Source: Arabidopsis thaliana (Eukaryota; Streptophyta; Magnoliopsida; Brassicales; Brassicaceae). Taken from it: 64,000 nucleotides of DNA. Under the pieces are notes generated by a model, which worked only from the letters and a program-made list of their open reading frames with translations, ran no database searches and was not told the origin of the DNA. The stretch is from contig NC_003076.8 in the NCBI RefSeq assembly GCF_000001735.4, positions 5,456,001 to 5,520,000 of the forward strand, written 5' to 3'. Made by a program: the position numbers and the translations under genes. Below, piece by piece: positions 11,534 through 23,878 of this stretch (position 1 is the stretch's first letter; every line of letters starts with the position of its first letter).

Positions 11534-14500
11534 TTATCTGGGAAGGTCTCTGAACAGGAACAACGGAGTATTCACATTCTTCCTCTCCTCAGTTCCCGGA
11601 AATGAGAGTGATAACGACAGAGAAGCTGCCACTTCGGCGTCATCTTCTTCTTCTTCATCTGCTTTCTGTTTTTCTTTATTCATACTATTATTACTTTGTT
11701 CACCAGAGTTGCTACTTCTGCTTAAGAAAGGTAATAGTCCCATTGTTGCTTCTGTTGTTTCCTCAGCTCCTAATGCCAGCTCCAGATTCGGGACTGTACC
11801 GCTTATTAAACGTCTATTGTTGTTATTCTCGTCATTGCCTAGTGGGCTGAGATTATCCACCATTTCACTGTCGTCATTCAAGTCCAATGGGAACACGACT
11901 TTTGGACTCTTTTTCATTATCCCGGAATCGTGACCAGATGTATCCCGGCAGAGGCTGCTGCTTCCGTTTTCTGTCTTCAGCTTCTTATTCGGAGATCCTT
12001 CGCATAAACCGTCATTATTGAGCTCCACTTTCTGGTTTATGGCAGATGAATTCTCGTTAGCGGGGTTACTCAGTTCCCAAAGTGGACGCTTCCTGTGACT
12101 AGCCTGACTACTGTTGAGATCTTTCTCTAGAGGATTATCTTGCCCATGGGACTGGATCCCTGAGCCCATGACCGTCAATGGCAGATCCTTCCTACCACCT
12201 AATTCTTGTTCCTCGACTTTCTGAACCTTCCTCACTAGACTATCTCCAGAATTTGATCCAGTAACTTGAGGGGGGATGTGATTCACACCTGCTTCTTCCA
12301 CTTTAAGAGCAATATCCTCCTGTATTAAGGAACTTAAGAGTGAGACGAAAGGGACTCCTTATATTAAGAGATGAAAATGTCCTACAACAAGTTCAGAGAC
12401 AAAGGATTTACACAGGGACTACAAAACAAACCCACCTTTTTGCTCGGTGATCGCTCAATAGAGGATTCCCTGTTATTTGGATTCTCATGACTACGTGCAT
12501 CTGTCCCATTCCGTGTTTCAATTCCGTTGCTGGAGCTCTCACGTAGAGAAGACCCTTTCTCCAAATGCTTGGAAGGAGAACTCGTTTGACACAGCTCCTT
12601 GGGGTCTCTGTCACGCGGCAAAACATTTGAAGTAGGCAAAGATGTGTTCTTTTGTGGGTTAGTCTCTTTTCTTCCTTGGAAGACACCCCAAAGGAAATAT
12701 AACATGTTCCAGCCTGCAAGGGTAATATATGTAAGCAGTAGATTTCATATAGACTAAACTGGCATTAAGTTCTGAGTATACTTTTGAATCATCGGTGCTA
12801 CTTTCTAAAGACTTATCAAACAGGATTGTAGCATGACTGAGGAGTCAGCGACAAGATAATCATGTGTACAAAGTGTAAGAGTTTTGGCATTACGATCTAG
12901 AAACCATCAACAAAATGATCATAGGCACAGGTACGAACTACGAAGTGTAAGAGTTTTGATAAGCATTCTTACGCTGGCAATTCGAAGGAAGCTGGTTGGA
13001 TGCAAAAATCAAAAGGTCAACGTTATCGAGATTTCCTTTCAGGGCTAAATCGTTCTTGATCATGTTATCTACCAGAGGCTTATAATTTCTCTCATAACTG
13101 TTTCACAATATTTAAGAGTTAAACATTAAGACCACCAACATGAAGTAAAAGCAAGTAAATAATCATGTAGGAAACCTACCTCTCAGTGTCCTTTGCAAAG
13201 AAGAATAGAGCTATATGGGCTTCCTTAGTACCTAATTTTTCAAATTGTGTAGGCCATGTACTCTTCCGAGGTACTTCATTCAAACTGAAAGTTTCTGGAA
13301 ATTTATTCACCACTTCAGCAACCCTGGGTGATGCTAAGGTTGATAAATGTGCTTGAATTCCGCTATGCATAGCTGACTGGTTTATGATTTTCCGCACCTC
13401 TAAGTCCCCCCTGGAAAAATGATACAAGAACTTCAAGTCAAAAATGCATTACATGGACATATATAAAAGGTATGCCTCGACAAAAAAAGTAATAAACACC
13501 AAAAAAAAAGAGAGCTTCTTCACCAAAAGAAAGGAAAACTTACTGCCATATAAACTCATGGTCCGGAATGGCTGAGCTTCTCAACATAACAGGTGAGGGA
13601 ACTAAAGGCAAATCTCTCATGACAGGCTTTACGGCGGGAAAACTGACTTCAGGTTCCACCAATCGTGAAGGTATAGTATCAGCACCAGGGAATATAAGCT
13701 GCTTCTCATTTGTTACAATTGTCTGCTTGTACGGATCAGAAGTAGGCCATAAAATCGGATGCCCTCCTTGCAATCCTTCGTGTGACACATGATTCTTATG
13801 CATCTTTGAAGGCAATTGATTTCGTAGAGTCTTTTCAGAACTAGAATCCACATTAGCTACCAATGACGCATCAGATTGCTCCAATACTCTGTTCTTGCCA
13901 AAGCTGGGCTTTTTACGCAGAGCAGCATCTACTGCTGCTCGTAACCTATTACCCTTATTTAAATCCTCCTTAACGTTTTTCGTGGTAGAGAGATCACTAT
14001 CAGACACGCCTGAGGTGTCGCTGGATTCTGCAGTCTGACCTCCCTTTTGAGATGATGGTAAGCCTTTTGCACCAGCCAACAGGCTAGACCTTTGGCGTTT
14101 ACTGAAGGCTTCTTTGCTTTTCTTCCCTACCTCTCTAGGTACCCTGGACCGCGGCAATCCATCCTGTAAAGCTACAGTACCGTGGTTTGGCATGCCTTCA
14201 CCCGTACAAGAAGTGGATGGCAGTTCATCCTTACAGTCAGCTTGACTTGAACTTTGCTCGCTGGCACTGCACTTTTCATTTGTGGAAATATCTCCTCCTG
14301 CTCAAGGAACAAAGATATAACAATGGAGCTCAGTCATAATATCTTAAAAAGGGAGGGTTCATAAATTAAAACGATCCAAAACATATCCAACCAAAGTACT
14401 ATCAAAGAAAGTAGCAGAAGTACCAATTTATTGACAAAAATGATAAGTATCATACCCGAAACAACTGAATTTTCTAGACGGTTTCGGCTTAGATTGCTGA

Positions 14501-16956
14501 CTTGTTTCGTCAAGTTACCTCGTTTACCATCAGACTGCAAACCCTTTAAATCACGATTATTGTTTGCATGTGAAACAGACGAATTGCCGCGTGACTTTAA
14601 CTTCTGATCAATGGAGGATGCTGATGCATTAGCTTCTCTATTACGATCTTTCACTTGCTTTAAGCTTTTGCCTTCTTGTGAATGATAAACTTTTGATCCA
14701 AGCATTTTTGCTTGTGAGTCGCTTCCACCAGAATTCCCTGCATCTGTAGTTCTACTTGGCATTGACTTGCCTACATTTCTAAAACCCCCCACTTTTAAAT
14801 CAAGTGCAGTATCTTCTTTGCCAGTCTTCTGTCTTGGGTGAATAGCATCATCCATAAGTTGCACTTTCGGTTTCGAGCTCGAACAATTAAAGGAACTGGA
14901 TTTCAAAAATGCACCTAAAGAAACAAAAAACTAGTTATTCTAACCTGCAAAATCGCCAGAAATACAACAACAGAGATAAGGTAGAGTTGCGTTTAGGAAG
15001 AGCTATCCCATCATGCAGCCTACCTTTTGGAGGTTGGAGCTGTGAACCAGCAGATCGTGCACTTTCTGTGTCATCACTGAATGATGTTTGATGATTTAGC
15101 TTTCCCCTTAACCTGTCTAAGCCCTTGAATGATGTTTCCCGAGATAACGCACCTACTCTGGGGAGAATGGATTTCTTGGGTGAGCCAGTTGAAGCCTCAA
15201 CCACCTGTCTTTTAGCATCTGGAGCGGCCTCAATTTTATCTGCGTGCCTTTTGCCAGAGCTATAAGTATTGAAGGTTACCTCAGTTTCTCTTTTTCTCTT
15301 AGCTTCTGCATGTTTCAACTTCAACTTCGTTAGACAAAATGGAAACAGCAAACGTGGATCCAAATTTATGCTAATTTATTCAGCTAATTCTTTTTTCACA
15401 TATAGCATGTCCCGTTAAATATTCAGCTTTACCTTGCTTCTGCTTTTCAGCTTCCTCAGCACATTCTTCACATAGCCAATCACCCTCAGGAACTTCATCC
15501 AGCATTTCCCGCATGCAATAGCTAAGTAAAAGAAATACACAATTGTATTACTATCACAGAAAATCAATGGATAATATCTATCCAAAATAAAATATACTCC
15601 TAATATGCAGACAAATTCCAAATGGAAATTGGCCAATAGTATGCTTTCTCTACCATGAAAATAAGAGCAGGCTTACGTGTGTTCTGCCCCATCACTGCAT
15701 CCGCTACAGATAGCGAGTAAATCTTCACGACCAGCATCTCCACAGATATCACAAACCTTTACCTATTCAGCGAAAAAAACCCCTTTCGCATGAGAATTAT
15801 TTCAGTGAACAAATACTGCAACAAAGGAAGAAGTAGACGTGTTCCTAAGTTCTTCTAATATGAGACAAAACAGCATTACTTACATCATGTTCGACCATTT
15901 CAGAATCATCACTCTCGCTCTCAGACACAGCTGATGAGTTGGACGAAGAGCTCTTACTTGACTTACCATCCTTCCTGTTCTCTCCTGAACGCGTAGATCC
16001 TTCAACTGAAGGTTCCTGTCTCTCTTTGTTACCCCCGGGTCTTGATTTTTCCTTGAAATTTCCCTTCTCAGAACTGACTCTGTCATCATGGTTGGATGAT
16101 GGATTCTGCAAAGATTCTAATTTCACTTCATCTTTCCTAGATCCACCCGGAATTGGATCAGAATTGAGAGCTGAACCATCAGCTAAATCCTTATTGCCAA
16201 TCTCGTTATTAGAACAACCTGACTTCAACTGTTTGGCTCGATCAGCAGACAAGATCCCATCTTCCTGGTCTTCTATACAGTTAGAGCTCTGATCTAACAT
16301 ATTAGCTGATGCAGAAACTTTATGTTTCATCCTGCTCCCAGAAAGAGATGGCTTAGAAGTCATTGCAGCAGCTCCGGAATCATCTGATATCCCAGAACAT
16401 CTTATAGTTTCCTTACTCTCAGCATTCTCAGAGAGAGCATCATGACTGGAATTGACAAGATTGCTTGCTTCACTAGCAGTGTTATTTAAACTCTTGTGAG
16501 CATTAACCATAGAAGAAGGCAAAAGATCATCCTCGTTTACAGAACACTGGCTGCCCACTACTCCATGACAGTTTTCATCTGATGACTCGTCCAACTTTGA
16601 TCCTGTGAAACCAACATTACGGTGCATGCATGATGAACAAGGAGCAGAACAAACATTACAAGTTCCAGACTCCACTTTTGAAAAACCTCTCTGACCCATT
16701 TGGCGCTTACCAACTCTTCTATCAGCCTGCAGGTGATATAACAAAATAGAAGCTGTTAAAGAGATTTAGAAAAAGGAAACAATAATCAAAGGAGTGAATT
16801 CGATAGTTAACTGGTCCATATAGTAACAAAGTCTAGTTCTAGCAATAGCAATATATCAATCAAAAGTTCAACGATCAAGGGTTCATGATCTAGTGACCTC
16901 ATGAAAAAGAGATAATACAGCAACAAGAAAAAGAGAGATTTAGCTAATCTCACCAT
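11534..16956 (-). CDS. PAIPP2: PHD-finger/SPOC-like transcriptional repressor, 1311 aa (PAIPP2, At5g16680)
   Basis: Paralogue of AIPP2. It is known (recalled) as a partner of the BAH protein BDT1/AIPP3 and the phosphatase CPL2 in H3K27me3-linked repression. Coding exons are 16954-16956 (ATG only), 15884-16726, 15677-15762, 15433-15521, 15024-15305, 14456-14914, 13544-14297, 13180-13410, 12973-13097, 12436-12713 and 11534-12319. They sum exactly to 1312 codons. A C4HC3 PHD finger spans about residues 286-332: CDIC, CSGC, HTYC, then WLCEEC. From about residue 836 (FIWQGDLEVRK onward) to about 990 lies the SPOC-like domain, with IALFFFAKDTE and LLIFASNQLP strands. The rest is low-complexity Ser, Lys and Asp sequence. 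The C-terminus carries EAR-like motifs (LDLN, LELAL, LSLSLS). The ATG-only coding exon has a noncoding part up to 17012. Confidence 0.92.
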
Positions 16957-17340
16957 CTTCAATTAAATTAAATTTCCTGACTTGCCAAACAGATTTCTAT
17001 CCAGCCTTGCCACTGTTACAAATGGACAAAGAACATATCAAAAACGAGATCATCAAGCAGCTAAACAACAAATTTCCAATTTTAAACCAAACCCAGAAAA
17101 GAAATCACGAATTACCAATAGAAATCATCAATCAATCACCAATAAAATCTCATAGAGAATCGTAACCAATTTCTTAATATGAGAACGAACCCATAAAACA
17201 CGGAATCTTAAAGATAATTTTTTTATCAAAAAAAAAAAATCCTAAAATTGGGAGATAACATTACATGATTCAGGTCTCAAAATCATCTCCCCCTTGAATT
17301 CGCTTCCCTCACCATCTCCATCAACCTATTGAGAAACACG

Positions 17341-17378
17341 AAACCCTAATTTCCCTCTCCAACTCCTACAAACCCTAA
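17341..17378 (+). promoter_or_regulatory. Pair of telo-boxes upstream of PAIPP2
   Basis: AAACCCTAA occurs at 17341-17349 and again at 17370-17378, 29 bases apart, in the presumed leader or promoter of PAIPP2 (reverse orientation to that gene). Telo-boxes are known binding sites of TRB proteins. The role here is inferred. Confidence 0.5.
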
Positions 17379-18315
17379 CTTATCTCTATATCCAGATTTG
17401 ATTTGACAAATATCTATCTTTCTATCTTTCCTTCACTGGTCTAAGAAAGATTCAGTGATGGCTCTCAAGTTTTCTTCTCGATTTTTGGCCTTTCCTCGTG
17501 ATATACACAAAACAACACGAGCCAGAGATGAAAACTGTAGATATATACCTCTCAGGATCTATACGCCCGCATATACACATATACATATATATATATATAC
17601 TGAGTCAGTCGTATAAAATTTCTACAATAAATTATTTGTTATGACGAATATTTGTTGGATTAGTCTCACAATGTATTAAGAGCTTTTAAACATGGTTACT
17701 TATTTAATTACTACAGTAACTAATTACCTTTTTATCTTTGTCTCTGTGTCTGATTCCTCTTAACCCTTTTCTAAACGCGGAGAAGAAGAATCTGACTCCC
17801 TTATTTATCCCTTTTTTCTCTCTTTTTGAAGTGTTCTTTTTTTGTTCTGCTAATTTCTCAGAAAATTCTGAGATATTTTGTGTGCATTTAATATGTAAAA
17901 TAATCACTAATATATAAAGTATTATTATGTAAATCTTAAGAAATTTAGGAACATTATTAAATTGCTATTTAATATTTATTTAGGAAGACTTTAAGATTAC
18001 ATTTCCATTATAAGCTTTTTCTCTAGTTAAAAACATGTGTGGTCTTTATTTGGTCAAAACTTGATTTTGAATCTTTTTATTAAAATGGCCAACTAATTAC
18101 ACCCCTATTAAAATGAGAACACCAACTCACATAGAAAGAACACCTAAATTAAAAAAGGGTATGCATGTTTTTTTTTACAAATAAAAATAAGAAAAAAACG
18201 AAATAAAAATGAAAATAAGAGAAGAATATATGTAGTATTCAATTTATAAACCGCTCCAATTCCGGTCTAGTCTGGTTTAGTTTTGAGATTCCCTATCTGT
18301 GACCGGGTCACGAAT

Positions 18316-18323
18316 TTTCCCGC
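18316..18323 (+). promoter_or_regulatory. E2F site of ORC3
   Basis: TTTCCCGC, a full match to the plant E2F consensus TTTSSCGC, 94 bases upstream of the ORC3 start. Origin-recognition genes are classic E2F/RBR targets expressed at G1/S, so the assignment is strong though untested here. Confidence 0.75.
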
Positions 18324-18355
18324 CAAAAAGAGCGGCACGAGAAGCAGTCGCGTTA

Positions 18356-18364
18356 AAACCCTAA
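18356..18364 (+). promoter_or_regulatory. Telo-box of ORC3
   Basis: AAACCCTAA 46 bases upstream of the ORC3 start and 32 bases after the E2F site. The combination fits a gene expressed in dividing cells. Confidence 0.6.
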
Positions 18365-18409
18365 GAAACTTCGTCGTTTTCGATTGCTCCACCAACCGAT
18401 AATTCTCCC

Positions 18410-21400
18410 ATGGCACCCTCCGGCACCGTCGCCGATCCTCCGCAATGTTCAACCACCGATTCATTCAATTCCAGCGACACAGCAGAGAATGATATTCGGG
18501 TCCCTTCTCTCTCTCTCTCTCTCTATCTCCGTCAAATTTTGTTTGATTACTCTTCACTGAAGCGAGAAGAAAAATCAAAGTTTGAATTTTTCGTTCTGAG
18601 CTGGTTATGATATATTCCTCTTTTTCATGGCAGCCATTTTTTGTACTTCACAAGGCTTCGTCTGGTAATCACAATGGGAAATTAACTGGGATTGTGAAAA
18701 GCAAGCGGAGGATCGAATCACCTTCACCTAAAATTGCTAAAAGATCTGAGGTCGAAAGCGTGGAAGAGGAAGATGGCCAGTTTTTCTCAACTCTTCGCTT
18801 TAAAGTTTTCGAGACTGTCTGGTCGAAAATCGAGAAAACAATTGAAGTCAGTCTCAATCTCCTCTCTCTAAATTTCTCTCAGTGTGTTTGAAATCTTCAA
18901 AGTTAGTGTTTTTATACACCATGATAAAGTAGCATTGTAACTTTTCTGAATTGCAGGATGTCCTGAGAAATTCGAACTCTAAAGTATTTAGTGGGATTCA
19001 TGATTGGATACGGGAATCATTTGAATCGATCATATCATCTGGAGCACTTAAGTTATCGGAAGCAGTTCGATCTTATCCTGTTTTAACTCAAGCTTCTTCT
19101 AAGCAATTGCTTACTGCAATGGTTCTCACCAGTAAGTCCTTTAAAGACTTAGTGTCTTGACTTATGACTTTTGGATGATGTTTTGATGGGTTACGAAACT
19201 TTCATATTTACAAGCAACCAGTTGCAATTACTTGGCTTCTTCTTATAAGGTAATTTTATATTGTTGTCAGGGAATCTGGAAATGGTTGATGATTTATTGA
19301 CATTTGAAGAACTGGAGTTGCACTTGAAGTCTCAAGGATGTCATGTGGCTAAGCTTTCATCTATGGACTTCTCAGCCAAGAGTGGTGTAGGAGGTTGCCT
19401 TAGAGGTTTGTTACGCCAGTTTGTGATGCCAACCGTAGATGTTAGTAAATCTGCATAGCCTTCCATATCCTTTAGTTTTGTGGGCTACTTGAACAATAAT
19501 TGTATCCACTGAGTCATTTTCTTCACTATGCGAATTTTGAACAGGTGGCTGATGTGACCATTCTCGCATCATGGTACAGAGAAAACAAAAACCATGAGAA
19601 TCCCGTGGTTATAATTGTGGATGATACAGAGAGATGCTGTGGTCCTGTACTGTCGGATTTAATTCTTATATTAAGGTATTAGTTCATCTTTATGCTTGCT
19701 ACGTTTGCATCATATCATGTTGAACTTTATCTACTTCCACTTTTGTCATTACCATATCAGAGTGTGGTGACCTGCTCTTTCATTTTTTCTTGTCAGCGAA
19801 TGGGCAATCAAAGTTCCAATTTTTCTGATAATGGGTGTGTCCACAGCACATGATGCGCCTAGAAAGATATTATCAGTGAACGCGCTGCAGAGACTTTGTG
19901 CTACTAGGTTCACTTTGAGCTCCCCGGCTGAACGGATGGATGCAGTTCTCAAGGCTGTTTTCTTAAAGCCGTGTTCTGGGTTCACTGTTAGCCATAAGGT
20001 GGCACTTTTTATGAGAAGTTACTTTTTGTGTCAAGATGGAACACTGACATCTTTTGTTAGAACTCTCAAGGTTTCAAGCTCTATTCTTAATGCTGTATTA
20101 GGTTTTAACCCTGTTTCGGATTGCTAACTCTTTGTTATTCATTTGGCTATACATTCTTTTCTCAGATAGCCTGTCTACAACATTTCTCATTAGAGCCTTT
20201 AAGCATCATGCTCGAGCACTTTTGTCATGATGGTGTTAATCAGGTATTCTTGATGCACCTGTCTAAAACTTCCATATTTTGTTACAGAACCTTCAACTTT
20301 CTCAGATATCATATTTGACTTTGGTTAAGTTGGCACTGCCATTTCTATATTAGCGTAGTTGATAACAAAGAACTTTAGTTCATGCTTCGCATATTAAGAA
20401 TCTATGTATATTACTAAGAGTACATATGTATTTATGTCAAGAAATTATCGAGGATCTTTGGTCATCTAGAACAGTAGCCCTTTTTGTCGTAAATTTTTTA
20501 TAATAAAGCCCGCTTTGTTCTAAGGAAAATTTTACCTGTAAAGCTGTCAGGTGAAGGCACTGAACTATTGACAGAAGCAACAATGAAACATGCCTTTGAC
20601 TTGCCATCTGTGACGAGGTACCTCAGAGAATTTCACTACTTTTATTATGTTTTATTTCCACTATTTGTATGGTTGAAGAACTGATGGGCATGTTAGTGGC
20701 TTTGGACTTCTATGACAAGGTTTAATCCTTGTTGGACCCTGTAATTATAGGAAATCAGATACACTAATTTCGGCTCATAAACGTTTTACTAGGAATAAAA
20801 TTACTCGGAGTACATTTGAAATGCTACCTCATTTTTTGTTGGACTTGCAAAGGATGCCAAACCCCTGGAGCATAGTAGTTTTGGTGAGTTCTCTCTAAAA
20901 AAATTTAACAGTTCATCATCGTAGAAAGAGCCACTTCATTGTCTTACATGACTCAGGGATGCCATTGTCTGTTCAAAATAATTTCTCAGTTTATCAACAA
21001 CTTGGATAGGAAAACCTGTTTTATTGGGCAGAGAAATATTTTGGAACTTTCACTTTCTGTTCTCCGCTTGGATGAATATTGAGTTTTATAGATACACTGT
21101 TTCTTTTTCATCTCTAGATTGAAGGCAGTTCTTTTGTTGTATCTATTGAATTAGCTTTTCTGTCAGTTTAGTTGGACTCCCAAGTCATGATGCATTCATA
21201 TTATGCTTCTTCTATTATACATCACTCGAGGAAATATGAGGCAGATCGGTTTTTCATCTGATTAGAGTGATTTGTGCTTTCTGGATAAATTAACGAGCAG
21301 ATTCTTTGTCTATTGTTTTGCAGTGCTTATATGAAGCTGGAAAGTTTGATAAACTTCGATTGCTAGACATATTCTGTGAGATACTTGACCCAGAAGCACG

Positions 21401-23878
21401 TTACCTGAAATACTTTTCACCTTCGGAAATTGTTAACTCTCAGAGTCACAATTCAGGACGTAATAATGTTATCCGACGGGTTTTGCGCAAGCTCAGGTGA
21501 GTTGTGTTGCAATGAAGAAACGTGAAATTTCCCCCTCACACAATAGCTCAGGACGGTCTTAAATTTATGGACCGCACATAATTTGTCTGCTGGATCTGTT
21601 CATGTGGCTTAGTGTACTTATGCTAAATTGCAAATTTTAAGGAACAAGATTTTGAGGATTAATAAATTCATCTGTTCTTGAGTTAGTAGGCCTAAAAATC
21701 GTAGGTCATTGAGAGCTTGTGTAAATATCTCCGCAAGGAGCTTAGCTCAAAAGTTCTGAAACTCTTGCATTCAAATTTTTTCAGGGATCTTTCACCTTCA
21801 CAGCTGTCTAGCATGTTGAAAAGTTGGGAAAATCTCACTGCGGAGTTCACTGAGGTATTAACTAACTAAAATCTATCAAGTTTTTACCCTTTCTCTTGAC
21901 TTGCATATTTTTAAGTGATTTTTAATTTCATTTGTTCTGAACTTTTTTTCTTTTGTTTTCCAGTTGTTCTTTCATTTTCTTTGGTCTAGAGCATCTGAAT
22001 TTTTTTCTTGAGTTAGAGATATCACGTATGTGATATATGTTAGTCTATCATCAGTTCTAAATACATGGTGGTTCTCGATGAGCTATTAACTTGTTTGTTT
22101 GTTCTCTCCTGTTAGATCAATGACAAAGTTATTGAATTGCATCCGTTCATGAGAGCCGTGGAAGCAGCTGGTCAGAGACAAGGACTTCCTAACAGCCCAA
22201 AGTAAATCTCTAGATATTGTTGTCTTTTCAAACCAAACAACATGTCAGATAATTTCTTGTTTTTCTTTTTAATATTCGGCTTACCTCCAGCAGATCTTCT
22301 TGGCAAGATAGTCTCTTGAAATATATTTTCAATTGTCCCCATCGTTCTTGTGTATGGGAAAAGATAGATGAGGAAACTTAGTGTCTTATTCAGCTGATAT
22401 ATAATCATTACTACATACATAAGTTCATCTACTCGTTAGTTTCTGTTGCTCATGAAGTGGTACTTTGATGTGACAGAAAGCATGCATCTCGAAGCAATTC
22501 AAAGCTTGAAAAAGAGCTTAAAGCCATGACTGATAAGGTTGCCACAGTCATAGAATTCATGCTAAGGTGAACTCTATTTTGTCAGTCTTTTTATCTCCAA
22601 GGAGACAACTTGTTTTTGAACTTGACATTGCTTGTATATGGCTTTTGATTTGCTGCCGTCATTTAAAACGTTGCCATGTTAGATTATGTACACGTCTTGA
22701 GAATTAATCACAGCCTTTTGTATGGAACAGGGAATATATGAAGCCAGTTGAGAGTGTTCCTTTCCACGAAATTTTGTGTTTCAAGAATGTCGATAAACTT
22801 CAATCTGTAAGTCGTCAGCATCCTTCTTCCTCTCGGATTCACTTATATTTACATTACTTGGAAGATTTATAATAGATAATTAATTGTTAATTGTTGCTCC
22901 CGTGGTATCATTCTCATCAACTATCTTAAAGCAAACCGGTTACAAGATCAGTTCTGAGAGAGTCTGAGCATTTTCTTTTTTTAACTAATTCATAGAATGA
23001 TTGATGTGGTGCTTAAAATTTTACATATGGCCTTCTCTCTCTTCCTCCTCTTAATTTGATATTTATATCTGTTTTAGGCTTTACTTGGAGACCCGAGAGG
23101 CAGGATCCAATTAGATCTACTGGAATCTCACGATATCCTCCACTGTGTGTGCTGCAGCCAGAGAGGCACAACTCTACTGCCTTCCATGCATGATACATCG
23201 ATTTTGTGAGCATTCATTTACTTTTATACACTTGCATTCTCATGTTGTCTTTGTTGAAACAATTCTTCCGGTATTACTTTTTCTTGTCGAGTATATGATT
23301 TGAGAGATAATCGGCGAGGCAAACGATCTTCAAACACGCATATACACGATACACATGAACACATACTGTCTTCTTTCTCCTTTGTTTGTTTCAATATGTG
23401 TTGCACTGAAAAGCTTTGTGATAATTGATAATATAGGTATAAACTGGCGCAAGAGCACGCTGATGTCATTAACCTCCATGACTGGTATCAATCTTTCAAG
23501 ACGATACTTATTCCCCGGAGTAGCAAGGCTAAACAAAAATCTAAGTCATCTTCAAAATCAAAGAAACGGAAGGAAATATGCGAAGAACCAGAAGCACCCG
23601 CTGAAGCTTTAATTCAGTATCCTTTTTTGGTTAAGATTAGTAATCGGTGATCCACCAATGTTCATCCTTTTGTATTTGTTCATTTTGCAGGACATTTACA
23701 TAAATGCAGACGACCAAAATTTCGTAACTTATCATATAATAATTTTGATTCCTTAACATTTGATTCCAACAGAGCTCGATTTTGCAGAGCTGTGATGGAG
23801 CTTCAGATAACAGGACTTATTCGCATGCCTTCAAAAAGACGTCCAGATTTTGTGCAAAGAGTGGCTTTTGGTTCTTAA
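18410..23878 (+). CDS. ORC3: Origin recognition complex subunit 3, 734 aa (At5g16690)
   Basis: Subunit of the six-part ORC that marks replication origins and loads MCM2-7 with CDC6 and CDT1. Exons: 18410-18499, 18634-18846, 18957-19131, 19271-19440, 19545-19675, 19797-20070, 20166-20243, 20544-20617, 20793-20883, 21324-21496, 21785-21854, 22116-22201, 22477-22566, 22731-22806, 23078-23205, 23437-23616 and 23773-23878. The total of 2205 bases closes in frame. The ORC3 N-terminal domain is recognisable (FKVFETVWSKIEKTIE; VVIIVDDTERCCGPVLSDLI; VPIFLIMGVSTAHDAPRK), a degenerate AAA+-like lobe without Walker motifs, as usual for ORC3. The middle insert and the C-terminal winged helix (ARFCRAVMELQITGLI) follow, preceded by a Lys/Ser-rich linker. 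The last intron is U12-type. The acceptor before 20544 is weak and is the only nearby one that keeps the frame, so that junction is the least certain. Confidence 0.93.
23617..23772 (+). other. U12-type (minor spliceosome) intron in ORC3
   Basis: The donor is GTATCCTTTT, an exact match to the U12 5' splice consensus RTATCCTTT. A branch-site match TTCCTTAAC lies at 23749-23757, with the adenosines 16-17 bases from the AG at 23771-23772, within the short spacing required of U12 introns. There is no polypyrimidine tract between branch site and acceptor, also typical. It splits the Gln codon just before the terminal winged helix. Confidence 0.88.

Larger units (their letters stand above)
16957..18409. 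other. Shared divergent region of PAIPP2 and ORC3
   Basis: PAIPP2 (minus) and ORC3 (plus) are transcribed away from this 1.45-kb region. The PAIPP2 half contains at least one 5'-UTR intron, because the ATG exon has an acceptor (CAG) ending at 17013, plus two telo-boxes. The middle (17580-18250) is AT-rich with a (TA) run near 17586. The ORC3 end carries an E2F site and a telo-box. No other gene is supported. Confidence 0.6.

Noticed and set aside
15939..16292. 117-codon plus-strand frame inside PAIPP2
   Set aside because: Shadow of the Ser-rich coding sequence on the minus strand; Leu/Ser repetition comes from reversed Ser/Lys codons.
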